Origin: Chitinophagales bacterium
Lineage (GTDB): Bacteria > Bacteroidota > Bacteroidia > Chitinophagales > Saprospiraceae
Reading direction: 5' to 3'
Length of the DNA: 33,955 bases
Assembly: GCA_013298845.1 (NCBI GenBank)
Contig: JAAFJN010000047.1
Coordinates: forward strand, 1-33,955
This document shows, piece by piece, positions 1 to 9,175 of the stretch. The stretch's first letter is position 1. Each line of letters opens with the position of its first letter. The position numbers and the translations under genes are program-made. Below the pieces are notes generated by a model. That model searched no databases. It saw only the letters and a program-made list of their open reading frames with translations, and was not told where the DNA came from.

Positions 1-1085
1 ATTTGCTCAATAAGGCATAATTGCCCAGGTTCGCCGCGCAATTCGCGCCCACCGCTACTGTCGTATTCGCCGGACAAGTAATCGCGGGAGCCGTAATGTC
101 TTTCGCCGTGATGGTAAATTGGCAAGTGGACGTGTTGCCGTTACCGTCATTGGCCGTTAACACCACCGTTTGCGTCGCGTTATGGCCGTTTAACACCGTA
201 CTCGCCGCCGGACTTTGCGTTTCTGTAACGTTCGCCGCGCAGTTATCCGATTTGCTCAATAAGGCATAAGCACCCAGGTTCGCCGCGCAATTCGCGCCCA
301 CCGCTACCGTCGTATTCGCCGGACAAGTGATTGCTGGAGCCGTAATGTCTCTGGCCGTTACTGAAAATTGACAAGAGGATGTATTACCGTTAACATCGCT
401 GGTCGAAAGCGTCACCGTTTGGGTAGTGTTGTGGCCGCTGATTACCGTGCCAGGGACCGGGCTTTGTATTTCCACCGCGCCCAGCCCACAGTTATCCGCT
501 TTACCCTGCAAAGCATAAGCACCCAATGAGGTCGTGCAGTTGGCACCTAAGGCCACAGTGGTATTACTGGGACAAAAGATCGACGGGGCAATAATGTCTT
601 TCGCCGTTACCGTAAATTGGCAGGTCGCCGTGTTGCCATTGCCGTCGTTGGCGGTCAAAACCACCGTTTGGGTTGTGTTGTGGCCGATTAACGCCGTACT
701 CGCCGCCGGACTTTGGGTTTCTGTAATATTCGCCGCGCAGTTATCGGATTTGGTCAATAAGGCATAACTGCCAAGATTTGCCGTACAAAATGCCACTACC
801 GACACCGTGGTGTTCGCGGGACAAGTAATCGTCGGGACGGTAATGTCTTTTGCCGTCACCGTGAATTGGCAGGTGGCGGTATTGCCATTACCGTCATTGG
901 CCGTTAATACCACCGTTTGCGTCGCGTTGTGGCCATTTAATACCGTGCTGGCCGCCGGACTTTGGGTTTCCGTAACGTTCACCGCGCAGTTGTCCGATTT
1001 GCTCGTTAAGGCATAACTGCCCAACGGGGCCATACAGTTGGCACCCAAGGCCACGGTGGTATTCGCCGGACACGTAATGGATGGT
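1..1085 (-). repeat. Tandem 249-bp HYR-domain coding repeats
   Basis: The adhesin gene carries four full and one edge-truncated copies of a unit of about 249 bp (83 residues). Equivalent points fall near 32, 281, 530, 779 and 1026. The copies are similar at the DNA level (for example CGCCGCGCAATTCGCGCCC at 32 and 281), so recombination between units could change domain number. Each unit encodes one HYR domain ending in KDIT-P-TITCPANTTV. Confidence 0.85.
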
Positions 1086-3514
1086 GGAATAGCGTCGTTA
1101 AAATTCACCGTCCACGATACCAACTGCGGGCAATTTAGTTGATTGTTGGTGACGGTAAAATACAAGGTATTGAGGCCCTGCGCCAAATTGGTACTTGTAA
1201 ATGTATTGCTCGCCTGATTATAAGTGCCCGTCGGAATGGTCAAATTGGCATCTTTGTACCAGGTTGTTGCGGCGGTAAAACTATTACTCCCCCCAATTTC
1301 AAGAGCATTCAGGAGAGTGCAAGACCCCGCTACCCCGCGAATAATCAAATCGTTATTGGTAAGATTGGGAATAAAACTGTTAATGAGGTATTCCACTAGG
1401 CCGTTGTTGACCGCCGTACCGGTATTGCTGTGCAGGCTAACGGTAGCCATGGAAAGCAACCCGGCGTTGGTCAATGTACCGGTATTTTCCACCTTGGCCG
1501 ATACGCGCATCACCGCGCAAGCCGCGTTAGTGACGGTACCCGAATTTTTGATCCCTGTATTCACACCATTGGTTGCCTGTACCAAAATGGTGCCTTGGTT
1601 GGTTACCGTGCCTTGGTTGTCTAAGCGATTTGCGGTTGCGCCCGATAAATTCAACGTTGCGCCCGAAGCCACGGTCAAATTACCCTGCGACAGAACGATC
1701 ACGGACTGTGCAACAACGGTAGTACCCGCCGCAATAACCGGGTTGTTAGCCGCTTTTACAACCACCGGGGTTTGGGTCGCCGTGGGTACCGCCTTCAGGT
1801 GCCAGTTAGCGGCGTTCGACCAGTCGGTATTCGCGCAACCCCGCCAGATGGGGGCATCAATGGCGACCACCGCACCAGAATTGGTATTGGCCAAAAACGT
1901 ACCGCCGTTGAGGTTTTGAATCAAGCCGTCATTTTGGGAAATGGAACTATTTCCGCTCGCTTTTTCAACCAAAGTGCCGGTATTTGTAAAATCACTGGCA
2001 TTTTGAATGTTGTGGTTCGAGTTAATTTTTAACAATGCATCGCATCCTTGGTTCTTGAATGTAGCACCAGATTTGTTTTCAATGGCCGCTCCGCCTGCGT
2101 TGTACAGGTTGTCAATGTTGACTTGTCCGGTGTTAATAAATGAAAAAACAAAATCAATGCCGACTAATCTTTCGTTTACAATGGACTGACTCGTGCTGTT
2201 TTTAAGATTAATTACGCCCGAAGATTGGTTAAGCGTTTGGCCAATATTGACGTATCCATAACGCCCGCACGGGCTTGTCATTCCGATGTCCACCGTTCCC
2301 CGGTTTTCAAAAGCCGCGTTAGCGTACACGTAAAACCCATCTTTACCAGACCGGTCAATGCTAATGGACGCCCCCGCCTGGTTTTCAAAAACCGTGGTTG
2401 TTCCAATTCCGCCCAGAAAAACCCCAATCGAGTCCGTGTTTTTGATCACAATATTGCCACCGGGTTTATTGGTAAATTTGGACAAGCCCGTAAAGGAAGA
2501 ATTTACCAGCCCAATATTTCCGATGGATTGAACCAGTAACGTACCAATCTCAATTTTGCCGGAATTTTCAAAGACCCCTCCTTTATTGTACAAAGCCGAA
2601 TTGGTAGTAAGATCAATTTTGAGGTGCCCCGTTTCGGTGTTGGTGAATTTTGATTCATTCACTATGCCTTCGCGTTCAATTAATGAGAAAGATTGCCCCG
2701 GTTCAATAATTTCGATGTAACCTTTGTTAATGGTTTCGCCCGTGACTTGGGTATTAAACCCATTGGCACCACTGCGTTTAATGTACACTTTGCCCGTCGT
2801 TTCATTGGTAAAAACGCCATCCTGCACGTCAATGCCGTCGCCGGTAGCGGCGATAGCCGGGTTTAAGCCCGAGCGTTCAATATTGATCGTTCCGAAGTTA
2901 GTTACCTTGTTGTCAAAATCAGTAATAAGAATACCATTGTTGCCGGGCCAAAAAACATTGATGGTACCGTTCGCGTAGTTGAAAAGATCAGCCAGGGAGC
3001 CATCTACATGCAACCCTTCTTCTTTAAAAGAAAAAGCGGAGGTCATAGTCCCCAGGTTAATCGTTCCGTAGTTGTAAAAATTATTCAATATTTTCAACCC
3101 TGTAAAGCCACTTTTTACGTTTACCGTACCGTAATTATAGGTCGGCCCGTCGGCTATAAAAGTGACAACATTAATAGGAGCGGCTAACTCCAGGGTAGCA
3201 CCGCTTTCGATGGTAAAATTAATAAAAAAACCATCATGATTGATGCAACGCGCTTGGGCAGCCACCCCACTCGGAATAACCACATCAAAGGGGTCGGCGG
3301 GGAACAAGGATTTTATCACCACCGAATCGGCGGAAGTGGGAACAATAGCGGGTGTCCAGTTGGCCGCCACGTTCCAGTTACTACTAACGCTCCCGTTCCA
3401 TACTCGAAGAGGCGGATTGGCTTGTGCGTTTACGATGTAAAAAAAGAAAAGAAGAAAGAGCAAGGGCCATTTTGATAATTGTGCAAAGCCCCGTTGGTGC
3501 GTGTAATGATTCAT
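1..3514 (-). CDS. Large secreted cell-surface adhesin with HYR repeats (partial, 3' end off window)
   Basis: The reading frame is open on the minus strand from ATG at 3514 through the left edge, about 1170 codons. It begins MNHYTHQRGFAQLSKWPLLF and continues with a hydrophobic stretch ending VNAQA, a signal peptide. Just after it is a WNGSVSSNWNVAANWTP module, and a similar one (WRGCANTDWSNAANW) recurs near 1800. Between about 3300 and 1100 the protein is rich in repeated short N-T-G/F-N-x-G strings typical of right-handed beta-helix segments. From about 1085 to 1 come tandem HYR-type immunoglobulin-like domains (motifs TCPANTTV, DGNGNTATCQFTV). Such proteins are usually outer-surface or type IX-secreted adhesins in Bacteroidota; the sorting domain would lie off the window. 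It is the first gene left of the sensor gene, same strand, with about 250 bp between them. The family call is firm; ligand and role are unknown. Confidence 0.85.
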   Translation of the reverse strand, partial: MNHYTHQRGFAQLSKWPLLFLLFFFYIVNAQANPPLRVWNGSVSSNWNVAANWTPAIVPTSADSVVIKSLFPADPFDVVIPSGVAAQARCINHDGFFINFTIESGATLELAAPINVVTFIADGPTYNYGTVNVKSGFTGLKILNNFYNYGTINLGTMTSAFSFKEEGLHVDGSLADLFNYANGTINVFWPGNNGILITDFDNKVTNFGTINIERSGLNPAIAATGDGIDVQDGVFTNETTGKVYIKRSGANGFNTQVTGETINKGYIEIIEPGQSFSLIEREGIVNESKFTNTETGHLKIDLTTNSALYNKGGVFENSGKIEIGTLLVQSIGNIGLVNSSFTGLSKFTNKPGGNIVIKNTDSIGVFLGGIGTTTVFENQAGASISIDRSGKDGFYVYANAAFENRGTVDIGMTSPCGRYGYVNIGQTLNQSSGVINLKNSTSQSIVNERLVGIDFVFSFINTGQVNIDNLYNAGGAAIENKSGATFKNQGCDALLKINSNHNIQNASDFTNTGTLVEKASGNSSISQNDGLIQNLNGGTFLANTNSGAVVAIDAPIWRGCANTDWSNAANWHLKAVPTATQTPVVVKAANNPVIAAGTTVVAQSVIVLSQGNLTVASGATLNLSGATANRLDNQGTVTNQGTILVQATNGVNTGIKNSGTVTNAACAVMRVSAKVENTGTLTNAGLLSMATVSLHSNTGTAVNNGLVEYLINSFIPNLTNNDLIIRGVAGSCTLLNALEIGGSNSFTAATTWYKDANLTIPTGTYNQASNTFTSTNLAQGLNTLYFTVTNNQLNCPQLVSWTVNFNDAIPPSITCPANTTVALGANCMAPLGSYALTSKSDNCAVNVTETQSPAASTVLNGHNATQTVVLTANDGNGNTATCQFTVTAKDITVPTITCPANTTVSVVAFCTANLGSYALLTKSDNCAANITETQSPAASTALIGHNTTQTVVLTANDGNGNTATCQFTVTAKDIIAPSIFCPSNTTVALGANCTTSLGAYALQGKADNCGLGAVEIQSPVPGTVISGHNTTQTVTLSTSDVNGNTSSCQFSVTARDITAPAITCPANTTVAVGANCAANLGAYALLSKSDNCAANVTETQSPAASTVLNGHNATQTVVLTANDGNGNTSTCQFTITAKDITAPAITCPANTTVAVGANCAANLGNYALLSK

Positions 3515-3742
3515 CTCCGATAAAAATGTTTAGTGAATAATTTTACCAGTGCATCACTCCAAAGTGGGTGGGTTTTCTACCAGAGACATGGCCCGATTGA
3601 GCGCTATTGGGTATGTCCCGAAACGTAAATTACCCACCCCCTGGAGATGATTTACTGTCGGGACAAATGTGCCCGCAAACGACGCGGACGGGCCTGCACT
3701 ATTCTTTCAAAAGGCTGGACTATTTTTTCATTGTAAAGATTT

Positions 3743-3774
3743 TTTCAAAAAAAATAATTGATAATCAATTATTT
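3743..3774 (-). terminator. AT-rich hairpin terminator of the hybrid sensor gene
   Basis: AAATAATTGAT (3752-3762) is followed after one base by its reverse complement ATCAATTATTT (3764-3774). On the minus strand the stem is followed by a T8 run, and it overlaps the stop codon of the sensor gene. The stem is AT-only apart from one G-C pair per arm, so strength is uncertain. The rest of 3515-3742 holds only the upstream region of the adhesin; I see no gene there. Confidence 0.5.
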
Positions 3775-6700
3775 GCGCATTTCACTCGGCGCTGCGCCAA
3801 ACTCCTGCGAAAAGGTGCGCGAAAAATAATTGGGATCTTCAAATCCCACCCGGTAGGCAATTTCGGATACGGTCAGGCTGGTCGTACGCAACAAATCAAG
3901 GGCCGCGTGCAGGCGAATGCTCCGAATATACACGGCGGTTGATTTGCCCGTAAGTGCTTTGATTTTTCGGTACAACTGCACTTCACTCAGCAACATTAAT
4001 TTGGCCAAACGAGGTCCGTCGAAATCAGTGTCTTCGAGCGATTGTCCGACGTGTTGCCAAATTTTTTGCAAAAATTCATTTTCAATTTTCAAATCGACGC
4101 TGGCTTCGGGCGCTACTATTCCGGGGGCGGTGGCCGTCGTTGGTGCGGGCGCAAACGCCCCAAAACGCTCCTGTAATTTGCGGCGTTGTTCCAACAAATT
4201 TTGCAATACCACCTGAAGTTCTTCTTCGTGAAATGGCTTGGACAAATACACATCGGCACCGCGCCGCAAACCCGCAATCCGGCTGCTCACGTCGGCTTTG
4301 GCGGTGAGCAATACCACCGGAATATGGCTGGTCCGTTCGTCGTTTTTTAGCCGGTCGCACACCTCCAAACCATTCATTTCGGGCATCATCACGTCGCTGA
4401 CGATGAGGTCGGGAACCAGTTGCAGGGCTTTTTCGTAGCCTTCGCGTCCGTTGTACGCCAACTCCAGCCGATAAGCCGATTGCAAACAAGTCACCAAATA
4501 CGCCATGACATCGGGGTTATCTTCAATTAGCAAAAGTTGGGGCAACGATTCATCAACAACCGGAATATCTGATTGGACAGGGCCAGCAGCGGCCAGTTGG
4601 GGCACATCCGGCGATACATTGCCAAAGGGTGCCTGGTTGGTGATGGGCAATTGCACCGTAAACGTCGTGCCTTGGCCCAAGGTACTGCGCACCGCAATGT
4701 CGCCGCCCATGGTACGCACCAGTTCACGCGTGAGCGAAAGCCCCACGCCCGTGCCGCCGGTGGAAGAATAATGCTGGTTTTCGGCCTGAAAAAAGCGGTC
4801 AAAAATACCCGTCAGTTGCCCTTCCGGAATGCCCGCTCCAGTATCGCTCACGGCAATTTGTAACAGGGCAACACCGTTGGTTTGGGGTAAAATTTGGGCC
4901 AACAACACCACATTCCCCCCAGCGGGCGTAAATTTGATGGCATTGGACAACAGATTGTGCACAATTTGTAACAAACGCTCCGGGTCGTAATCCATCACAA
5001 TGGTATCTTCCAGGCTCTCTACCCGAAGCGCAATGTGCCGCACCGCCGCCAACGATTGCAAACTTTCGCTGATATAGTTAAAATAAGCCAAAACATCCCC
5101 CTGCAAATAACTCAATTGCAGCGCGTTATTTTCCAAACGGGCCAAATCCATAATTTCCACAATGAGGCGCAACAGGTTTTCGCCGCTGCGCTGAATCAGG
5201 CCCAAACTATGCCGCACTTCGGTTTCCACCCATTTGCCCGGCGCGGTCGTCCAGCGTTCGGCCAAACCCAAAATCACAGTCAACGGGGTACGAAACTCGT
5301 GGGAGATATTGGTAAAAAATCGCGATTTAAACGTGTCCAAAGCCGCCAAACGTTCACGCTCGCGGCTTTCTTCCGCCAAATTTTGCTCCAATACAAAACG
5401 CCGCATCCGAATGTGGTACAAACGCCAAACCGCCAACGCTATCAGCACCGCGTAGGTCAGCCAAGCCCACCGGGTAGACCACCACGGCGAACGAATGACA
5501 ATGCGTAGGGGAATCTCGGCCTCCGCCCACAAACCGTCGCTGTTGCTCCCGCGCAGGTGCAAAGTGTAGGTTCCGGGTGCCAAATTGACCAAATTCAAGG
5601 AACTTTGATGGTTTAGTTCCACCCACGTTTCCGATACACCTTCTAACCGATATGAAAAACGATTCAACGCCGGAATGGACGAATTAAACACCGCAAAACC
5701 AAACAACAGGTTGTTCTGGTCGTGCGCCAACCGAATTTCGGGCAGCCGGTAAATATCAGCATCCATCTCGATTATTTGGCCATTAACGCGCAGGGATTCA
5801 ATTTTTACGTTAGGCAAACCACCCGCCACAATGGCCTCCGGACGAATAACGGACACCCCCGAACTGCCCGAAAAATACAAATGGCCATTGACATCCTCCG
5901 CAATATCGAAGTGCCGGGTGACAAAAAAGTTATTGTCAAGGTGGAATTTTGGGTCAAATAAAATGCTGCTTTGGTTGGTGGCATCGTAACGCAACAGCCC
6001 CATTTCACCACTCATCCAAATGATCCCCGATTGGTCTTCGATCAGGCCCGTGGGAAAAAAATTGGAAAACGGAATGGGTAAAGGCACCGCCGGTCGGTCG
6101 GGGTGTTGGGGATCAATTCGGAACAAGCGTTGTTTAACGGTGGCCAAAAGGGTACCGTCTTTGGACAAAGCCAATTCCATGACACGCGCTTGGCCTTCTA
6201 TCCCGGGGAATTGAATGGGCAATAACTGCAAATCACCGCTGATCACATCGTAACGCACCAGGCCATCGTGCGTACCCACGTATAGCAGGCGGTCGCCCAC
6301 AGGCAAAAACGAAACGGCTTCGTCGTCGTGTCGGCCATCGGGGCGGTACGGCGGCTCAATGACGACAAATTCAACGGTATTATTGGGTTTTCGGGTTAGT
6401 TTCACCATTCTTTGCCGGGCCGCCAGCCACAGGTTCCCTTGTCCATCCCGGCAAATTCGACCGGCTGGCCCCAATTCAAAAAACTTCAATGCCGCCGGGT
6501 GGTCCTCTCCCGCGTTAATATTCATCACAAAATATTCCAAAATCGCCCCGGTGTTCAGGTCCAGCCGACACACCGACGACCAGGTACTGACCCAAAAACT
6601 CGTTGCATCGCCAGGCGCAACGCTCAAAATCCCGTCGTTGTAGGCATTTTTATTAAACAACGGCAAGTGTACGTTTCGGAAAGTATGCAGTTTGCAGTCG

Positions 6701-7839
6701 TAAATGCTCAACCCCGAAGTGGTGCCCAACACTATTTTGTCGGGTGCAACCCGGGTCGCCGTGGAGGCATTGCGCGACACCAGTCCTTTATTCGTGCCGA
6801 GATGGGTAACGAAATTGGGATTGGCCGCCGCCAGGTTCAAAAACCGCGAAGTACCCACCCACAAATTGCCAAAAATATCGCGGGTAACGGATTGAGCCTG
6901 CATTTCGCTAAAACTCCGGGGTTCTTGTTCATCGGGCTGAAAGCGGCGAAAAGTGCGCGTTTTTTTGTCGTAGCACACCAGTCCCTCGTCGTTGGTCGCC
7001 AGCCAAACCCGTTGGTTTTCGGCGTAAACATCCTGAAAATCTGTGCTGGGCAGTGAGTCAGGGTGGTTATTTTCGCTAAAGAAGCCCAATACGCGCTTCT
7101 GTTTGGGGTCATAATGAATCAATCCACCCCGCTTTTGGTACCAGCGATTAATCCACAAAGAACCATCCGGATCAAGGGTCAGGTACGGGTATTCACCATC
7201 GCCGGGTACTTCACTGTGAAAAGTCCAGGCGTAAGTATCAACGTTAAACTGTAAGATGGAATCACCCGCCATTACCCAAAGATTATCATCGGCGGCGGGA
7301 CAAAACGTAAAAGTGGGAAAATCGGATTTTCGGAGGTGCGGTGGTACGGCAAACCATTCAAACTTATTGTTGCCCGGACGGTGACAAGCCAGGCCATTTT
7401 TCGCTAAAGCCCAGACATTCCCCTTTTTATCGAGGTGTAATCCGGGCAATTGCGGCAATTCGATGTTAAAAAAATCGTCTTCGTACTGTTCGAGGCGTTG
7501 TTGGGCCAAATCCAGGGCGAACACACCTTTACGACCGTATTGCAGCCATAATTTACCCTTTTGGTCTTTAACCATCATCCGCGTTGTCGAAGTAGGCAGT
7601 TGGATACCGTGGGATAATTCATTCACGGGAACAAATCGCTGACCATTAAACCGCGCCAGTCCCCGCGCCGTACTCACCCACACAAAACCATCGGAGTCGG
7701 CGTACACGTGCCCGATAAAATTGCTGGGTAATCCTTCGCTGGTGGTAAATTTAATAAAATCATATTCCTCCTGCGCGGGCAATGCCACGGGAACAAATAC
7801 GGCCAAAAGGATCAATGCGCTAACGCGAAACAGAGGCAT
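3769..7839 (-). CDS. Hybrid two-component sensor kinase/response regulator with AraC output domain
   Basis: This is a 1356-residue one-protein signalling system of the Bacteroidota HTCS class. Order: signal peptide (MPLFRVSALILLAVFVPVALP, cleavage near AQ|EEY); periplasmic two-component propeller repeats over about residues 25-680 (repeated D-x-x-G-x-[LIV]-W); Y_Y_Y domain (about 700-780); one membrane helix (WAWLTYAVLIALAVW, near 795); dimerization domain with phospho-acceptor His near residue 846 (NISHEFRTPL); HATPase with N- and G-box motifs (LLSNAIKFT, DTGAGIP, GTGVGLSL); receiver domain with Asp near 1149 (IVSDVMMPEMNG) and Lys in YLSKPF; C-terminal AraC helix-turn-helix (about 1250-1356, VGFEDPNYFSRTFSQEFG). 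Such proteins sense extracellular ligands, often glycans, and control neighbouring genes. All key residues are present. The ligand is unknown; the nearby adhesin is a possible target only by position. Confidence 0.95.
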   Translation of the reverse strand: MPLFRVSALILLAVFVPVALPAQEEYDFIKFTTSEGLPSNFIGHVYADSDGFVWVSTARGLARFNGQRFVPVNELSHGIQLPTSTTRMMVKDQKGKLWLQYGRKGVFALDLAQQRLEQYEDDFFNIELPQLPGLHLDKKGNVWALAKNGLACHRPGNNKFEWFAVPPHLRKSDFPTFTFCPAADDNLWVMAGDSILQFNVDTYAWTFHSEVPGDGEYPYLTLDPDGSLWINRWYQKRGGLIHYDPKQKRVLGFFSENNHPDSLPSTDFQDVYAENQRVWLATNDEGLVCYDKKTRTFRRFQPDEQEPRSFSEMQAQSVTRDIFGNLWVGTSRFLNLAAANPNFVTHLGTNKGLVSRNASTATRVAPDKIVLGTTSGLSIYDCKLHTFRNVHLPLFNKNAYNDGILSVAPGDATSFWVSTWSSVCRLDLNTGAILEYFVMNINAGEDHPAALKFFELGPAGRICRDGQGNLWLAARQRMVKLTRKPNNTVEFVVIEPPYRPDGRHDDEAVSFLPVGDRLLYVGTHDGLVRYDVISGDLQLLPIQFPGIEGQARVMELALSKDGTLLATVKQRLFRIDPQHPDRPAVPLPIPFSNFFPTGLIEDQSGIIWMSGEMGLLRYDATNQSSILFDPKFHLDNNFFVTRHFDIAEDVNGHLYFSGSSGVSVIRPEAIVAGGLPNVKIESLRVNGQIIEMDADIYRLPEIRLAHDQNNLLFGFAVFNSSIPALNRFSYRLEGVSETWVELNHQSSLNLVNLAPGTYTLHLRGSNSDGLWAEAEIPLRIVIRSPWWSTRWAWLTYAVLIALAVWRLYHIRMRRFVLEQNLAEESRERERLAALDTFKSRFFTNISHEFRTPLTVILGLAERWTTAPGKWVETEVRHSLGLIQRSGENLLRLIVEIMDLARLENNALQLSYLQGDVLAYFNYISESLQSLAAVRHIALRVESLEDTIVMDYDPERLLQIVHNLLSNAIKFTPAGGNVVLLAQILPQTNGVALLQIAVSDTGAGIPEGQLTGIFDRFFQAENQHYSSTGGTGVGLSLTRELVRTMGGDIAVRSTLGQGTTFTVQLPITNQAPFGNVSPDVPQLAAAGPVQSDIPVVDESLPQLLLIEDNPDVMAYLVTCLQSAYRLELAYNGREGYEKALQLVPDLIVSDVMMPEMNGLEVCDRLKNDERTSHIPVVLLTAKADVSSRIAGLRRGADVYLSKPFHEEELQVVLQNLLEQRRKLQERFGAFAPAPTTATAPGIVAPEASVDLKIENEFLQKIWQHVGQSLEDTDFDGPRLAKLMLLSEVQLYRKIKALTGKSTAVYIRSIRLHAALDLLRTTSLTVSEIAYRVGFEDPNYFSRTFSQEFGAAPSEMRK

Positions 7840-7895
7840 GTTAAATTGTTTTTCTGCTGTTCACTGCGTTGGGGGGGCGGTGACAAAACGGGTGG

Positions 7896-7903
7896 CAAAA
7901 GTA
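7896..7903 (-). promoter_or_regulatory. -7 box (TACTTTTG) of the hybrid sensor gene
   Basis: On the minus strand TACTTTTG matches the Bacteroidota -7 consensus TAnnTTTG and lies about 57 bp upstream of the ATG. No clear TTG -33 box is seen. Confidence 0.5.
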
Positions 7904-7949
7904 TTATTTTCCCGGTGAAAGCGGTTTGAAAAATTTATTTTGCAATTAT

Positions 7950-7980
7950 TTGCGAGAAATAAATTACCAGCGTATCTTTG
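7950..7980 (+). promoter_or_regulatory. Promoter of tRNA-Pro
   Basis: TTG at 7950-7952 (-33) and TATCTTTG at 7973-7980 (-7, TAnnTTTG) are 20 bp apart, and the tRNA begins 15 bp further on. This matches the Bacteroidota sigma-factor consensus. Confidence 0.7.
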
Positions 7981-7995
7981 CGGCCCAATTTGCTA

Positions 7996-8069
7996 CGGGA
8001 TGTAGCTCAGCCCGGTAGAGTACACGTCTGGGGGGCGTGTGGTCGCAGGTTCGAATCCTGTCATCCCGA
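7996..8069 (+). tRNA. tRNA-Pro (anticodon GGG)
   Basis: A 74-nt cloverleaf: acceptor CGGGATG pairs with CATCCCG plus discriminator A; D-arm TAGCTCAGCCCGGTAGAG; anticodon stem CACGT/GCGTG around loop CTGGGGG, giving anticodon GGG; T-arm CGCAGGTTCGAATCCTG. It carries its own promoter and a downstream terminator. It marks the transition from GC-richer host DNA to the AT-richer accessory region, so its 3' end is a candidate attachment site. No second copy of the 3' end was seen in the window. Confidence 0.95.
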
Positions 8070-8079
8070 CTTGATTTAC

Positions 8080-8117
8080 AGCGAGTTATACAGTAATTGT
8101 ATAGCTCGCTTTTATTT
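8080..8117 (+). terminator. Terminator downstream of tRNA-Pro
   Basis: AGCGAGTTATACA (8080-8092) pairs with TGTATAGCTCGCT (8098-8110), a 13-bp stem with one G-T pair, followed by TTTTATTT. Confidence 0.8.
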
Positions 8118-8162
8118 CGGTGTAGATATAGTGTAGAAGTTACAGAAAAAAGCCACAACTAC

Positions 8163-8209
8163 AAGGGCGTAACTTTGACCTTTCGGGATCAAAATTACGC
8201 CCTTTTTTT
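8163..8209 (+). terminator. Strong intrinsic terminator
   Basis: AAGGGCGTAA (8163-8172) pairs with TTACGCCCTT (8195-8204); the inner TTTGA/TCAAA continues the stem and a T7 run follows. It is a second terminator within 100 bp of the tRNA on the same strand and has no gene of its own. It may insulate the element boundary. The rest of 8118-8317 holds no gene that I can see. Confidence 0.7.
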
Positions 8210-8347
8210 CGTTCCTGCCACAAAATAATCTCGCAAAGCCACCTCCATTCCGACTAATTTTGGCTATAAACCTGCCCATAACTCCGATTAATTTGAAAAT
8301 TATTGATAATCAATGAGTTAGGAAAGGTTTCTCTTTTCAACTAATCT

Positions 8348-9175
8348 TCAATAAAACATCTTTCTCTCTTTCCCGGCGACATTGCGCCAGGAAAGAAAAA
8401 TGTCCTCCCCGATTTTGGAAAGGGGTTTGAAAAGAAAGTATTCAGCAAGTGGCTCAAAAAGTGGCCGGGAATGCAAGTCTTTTATTACTGCTTCCATCGC
8501 CCCTTCGTGTTCAAATATCCACAGTATCCGGTAGCCGCTTTGGAAATCGTAGCGTTTGTTTACCGCTCCTGTCAGCATCGCTTCGCCGTGCCGGATGCAC
8601 TTTTCGATGGACTTTTTGGAGTCCCTACCGTTCTCCAACTCCACCAAGAACAGCTCCTTTTGTAACGTACTTTGCAACATGAAAGTAACATCAGGTTTGA
8701 TGGAACTGCTGCCAGTCACCTCAAATGCGGTTTTGGATTTGAGATTTTTTTCAACCCGATTGTTCCCGACCGTATCAAAATAACGGTCACAAAAGAGCAG
8801 TGCAACACCCGCCTTTTGGCAGGCTAAATCCAGGGTAATGTGAAAATCAATGATGCTCGTACGGTGTGCCTGATCCTGGGTGTGGGTCAGGATCGTTCCT
8901 CGTGGGCAGTGGATTTCCTGTTCCTCCAAACCGGACAACTCCTTCAAAACCGGGATCGCTTTTTCGTTTAAGTAGTGCTTCACTTCCTCTCCCATACCGT
9001 GCGGTATTTTCTTCACCATCTGGAATTTGCTCTCCCGTAGGTCTTTTAGCAGAAGGCTCAGATTGGAGCGGTGCTGGTCAATTCCCAACTGCATCATCTG
9101 TGAATACGTCAAAAATTTATACCGTGCGAGTGCCGTCAGTATGCTGATCTGTTTCGGCGAAAATCTGGTTATCAT
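8348..9175 (-). CDS. Replication-relaxation family protein (mobilization)
   Basis: A 275-residue protein with an N-terminal winged-helix region (MITRFSPKQISILTALARYK, then FLTYSQMMQLG) and a C-terminal region resembling the replication-relaxation family (KPDVTFMLQ, LFLVELENGRDS), which has a nuclease-like core. Members are found on plasmids and conjugative elements, often beside a VirD4/FtsK-like ATPase, exactly as here. Its ATG overlaps the end of the ATPase gene (ATGATAA at 9169-9175), so the two are translationally coupled. Oddity: the first stop is TGA (8348-8350); read through, the frame goes on for nine codons (RLVEKRNLS) to TAA at 8318-8320, right before an AT hairpin at 8302-8314. This matters because other genes of the element appear to read TGA as sense. 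The family call is moderate. Confidence 0.7.
   Translation of the reverse strand: MITRFSPKQISILTALARYKFLTYSQMMQLGIDQHRSNLSLLLKDLRESKFQMVKKIPHGMGEEVKHYLNEKAIPVLKELSGLEEQEIHCPRGTILTHTQDQAHRTSIIDFHITLDLACQKAGVALLFCDRYFDTVGNNRVEKNLKSKTAFEVTGSSSIKPDVTFMLQSTLQKELFLVELENGRDSKKSIEKCIRHGEAMLTGAVNKRYDFQSGYRILWIFEHEGAMEAVIKDLHSRPLFEPLAEYFLFKPLSKIGEDIFLSWRNVAGKERKMFY

Noticed and set aside
21-3475. Several plus-strand ORFs of 60-230 codons
   Set aside because: They are antisense to one long minus-strand adhesin frame with a signal peptide and HYR motifs.
7964-8158. A 64-codon minus-strand ORF containing RIRTCDHTPPRRVL
   Set aside because: It is the antisense of tRNA-Pro; this peptide is a well-known spurious product of tRNA genes.
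8302-8314. ATTGATAATCAAT shared with 3758-3770 as a possible attachment or recombination repeat
   Set aside because: Only 13 bp, AT-rich and self-complementary; both copies follow gene ends and are better explained as weak terminator hairpins.
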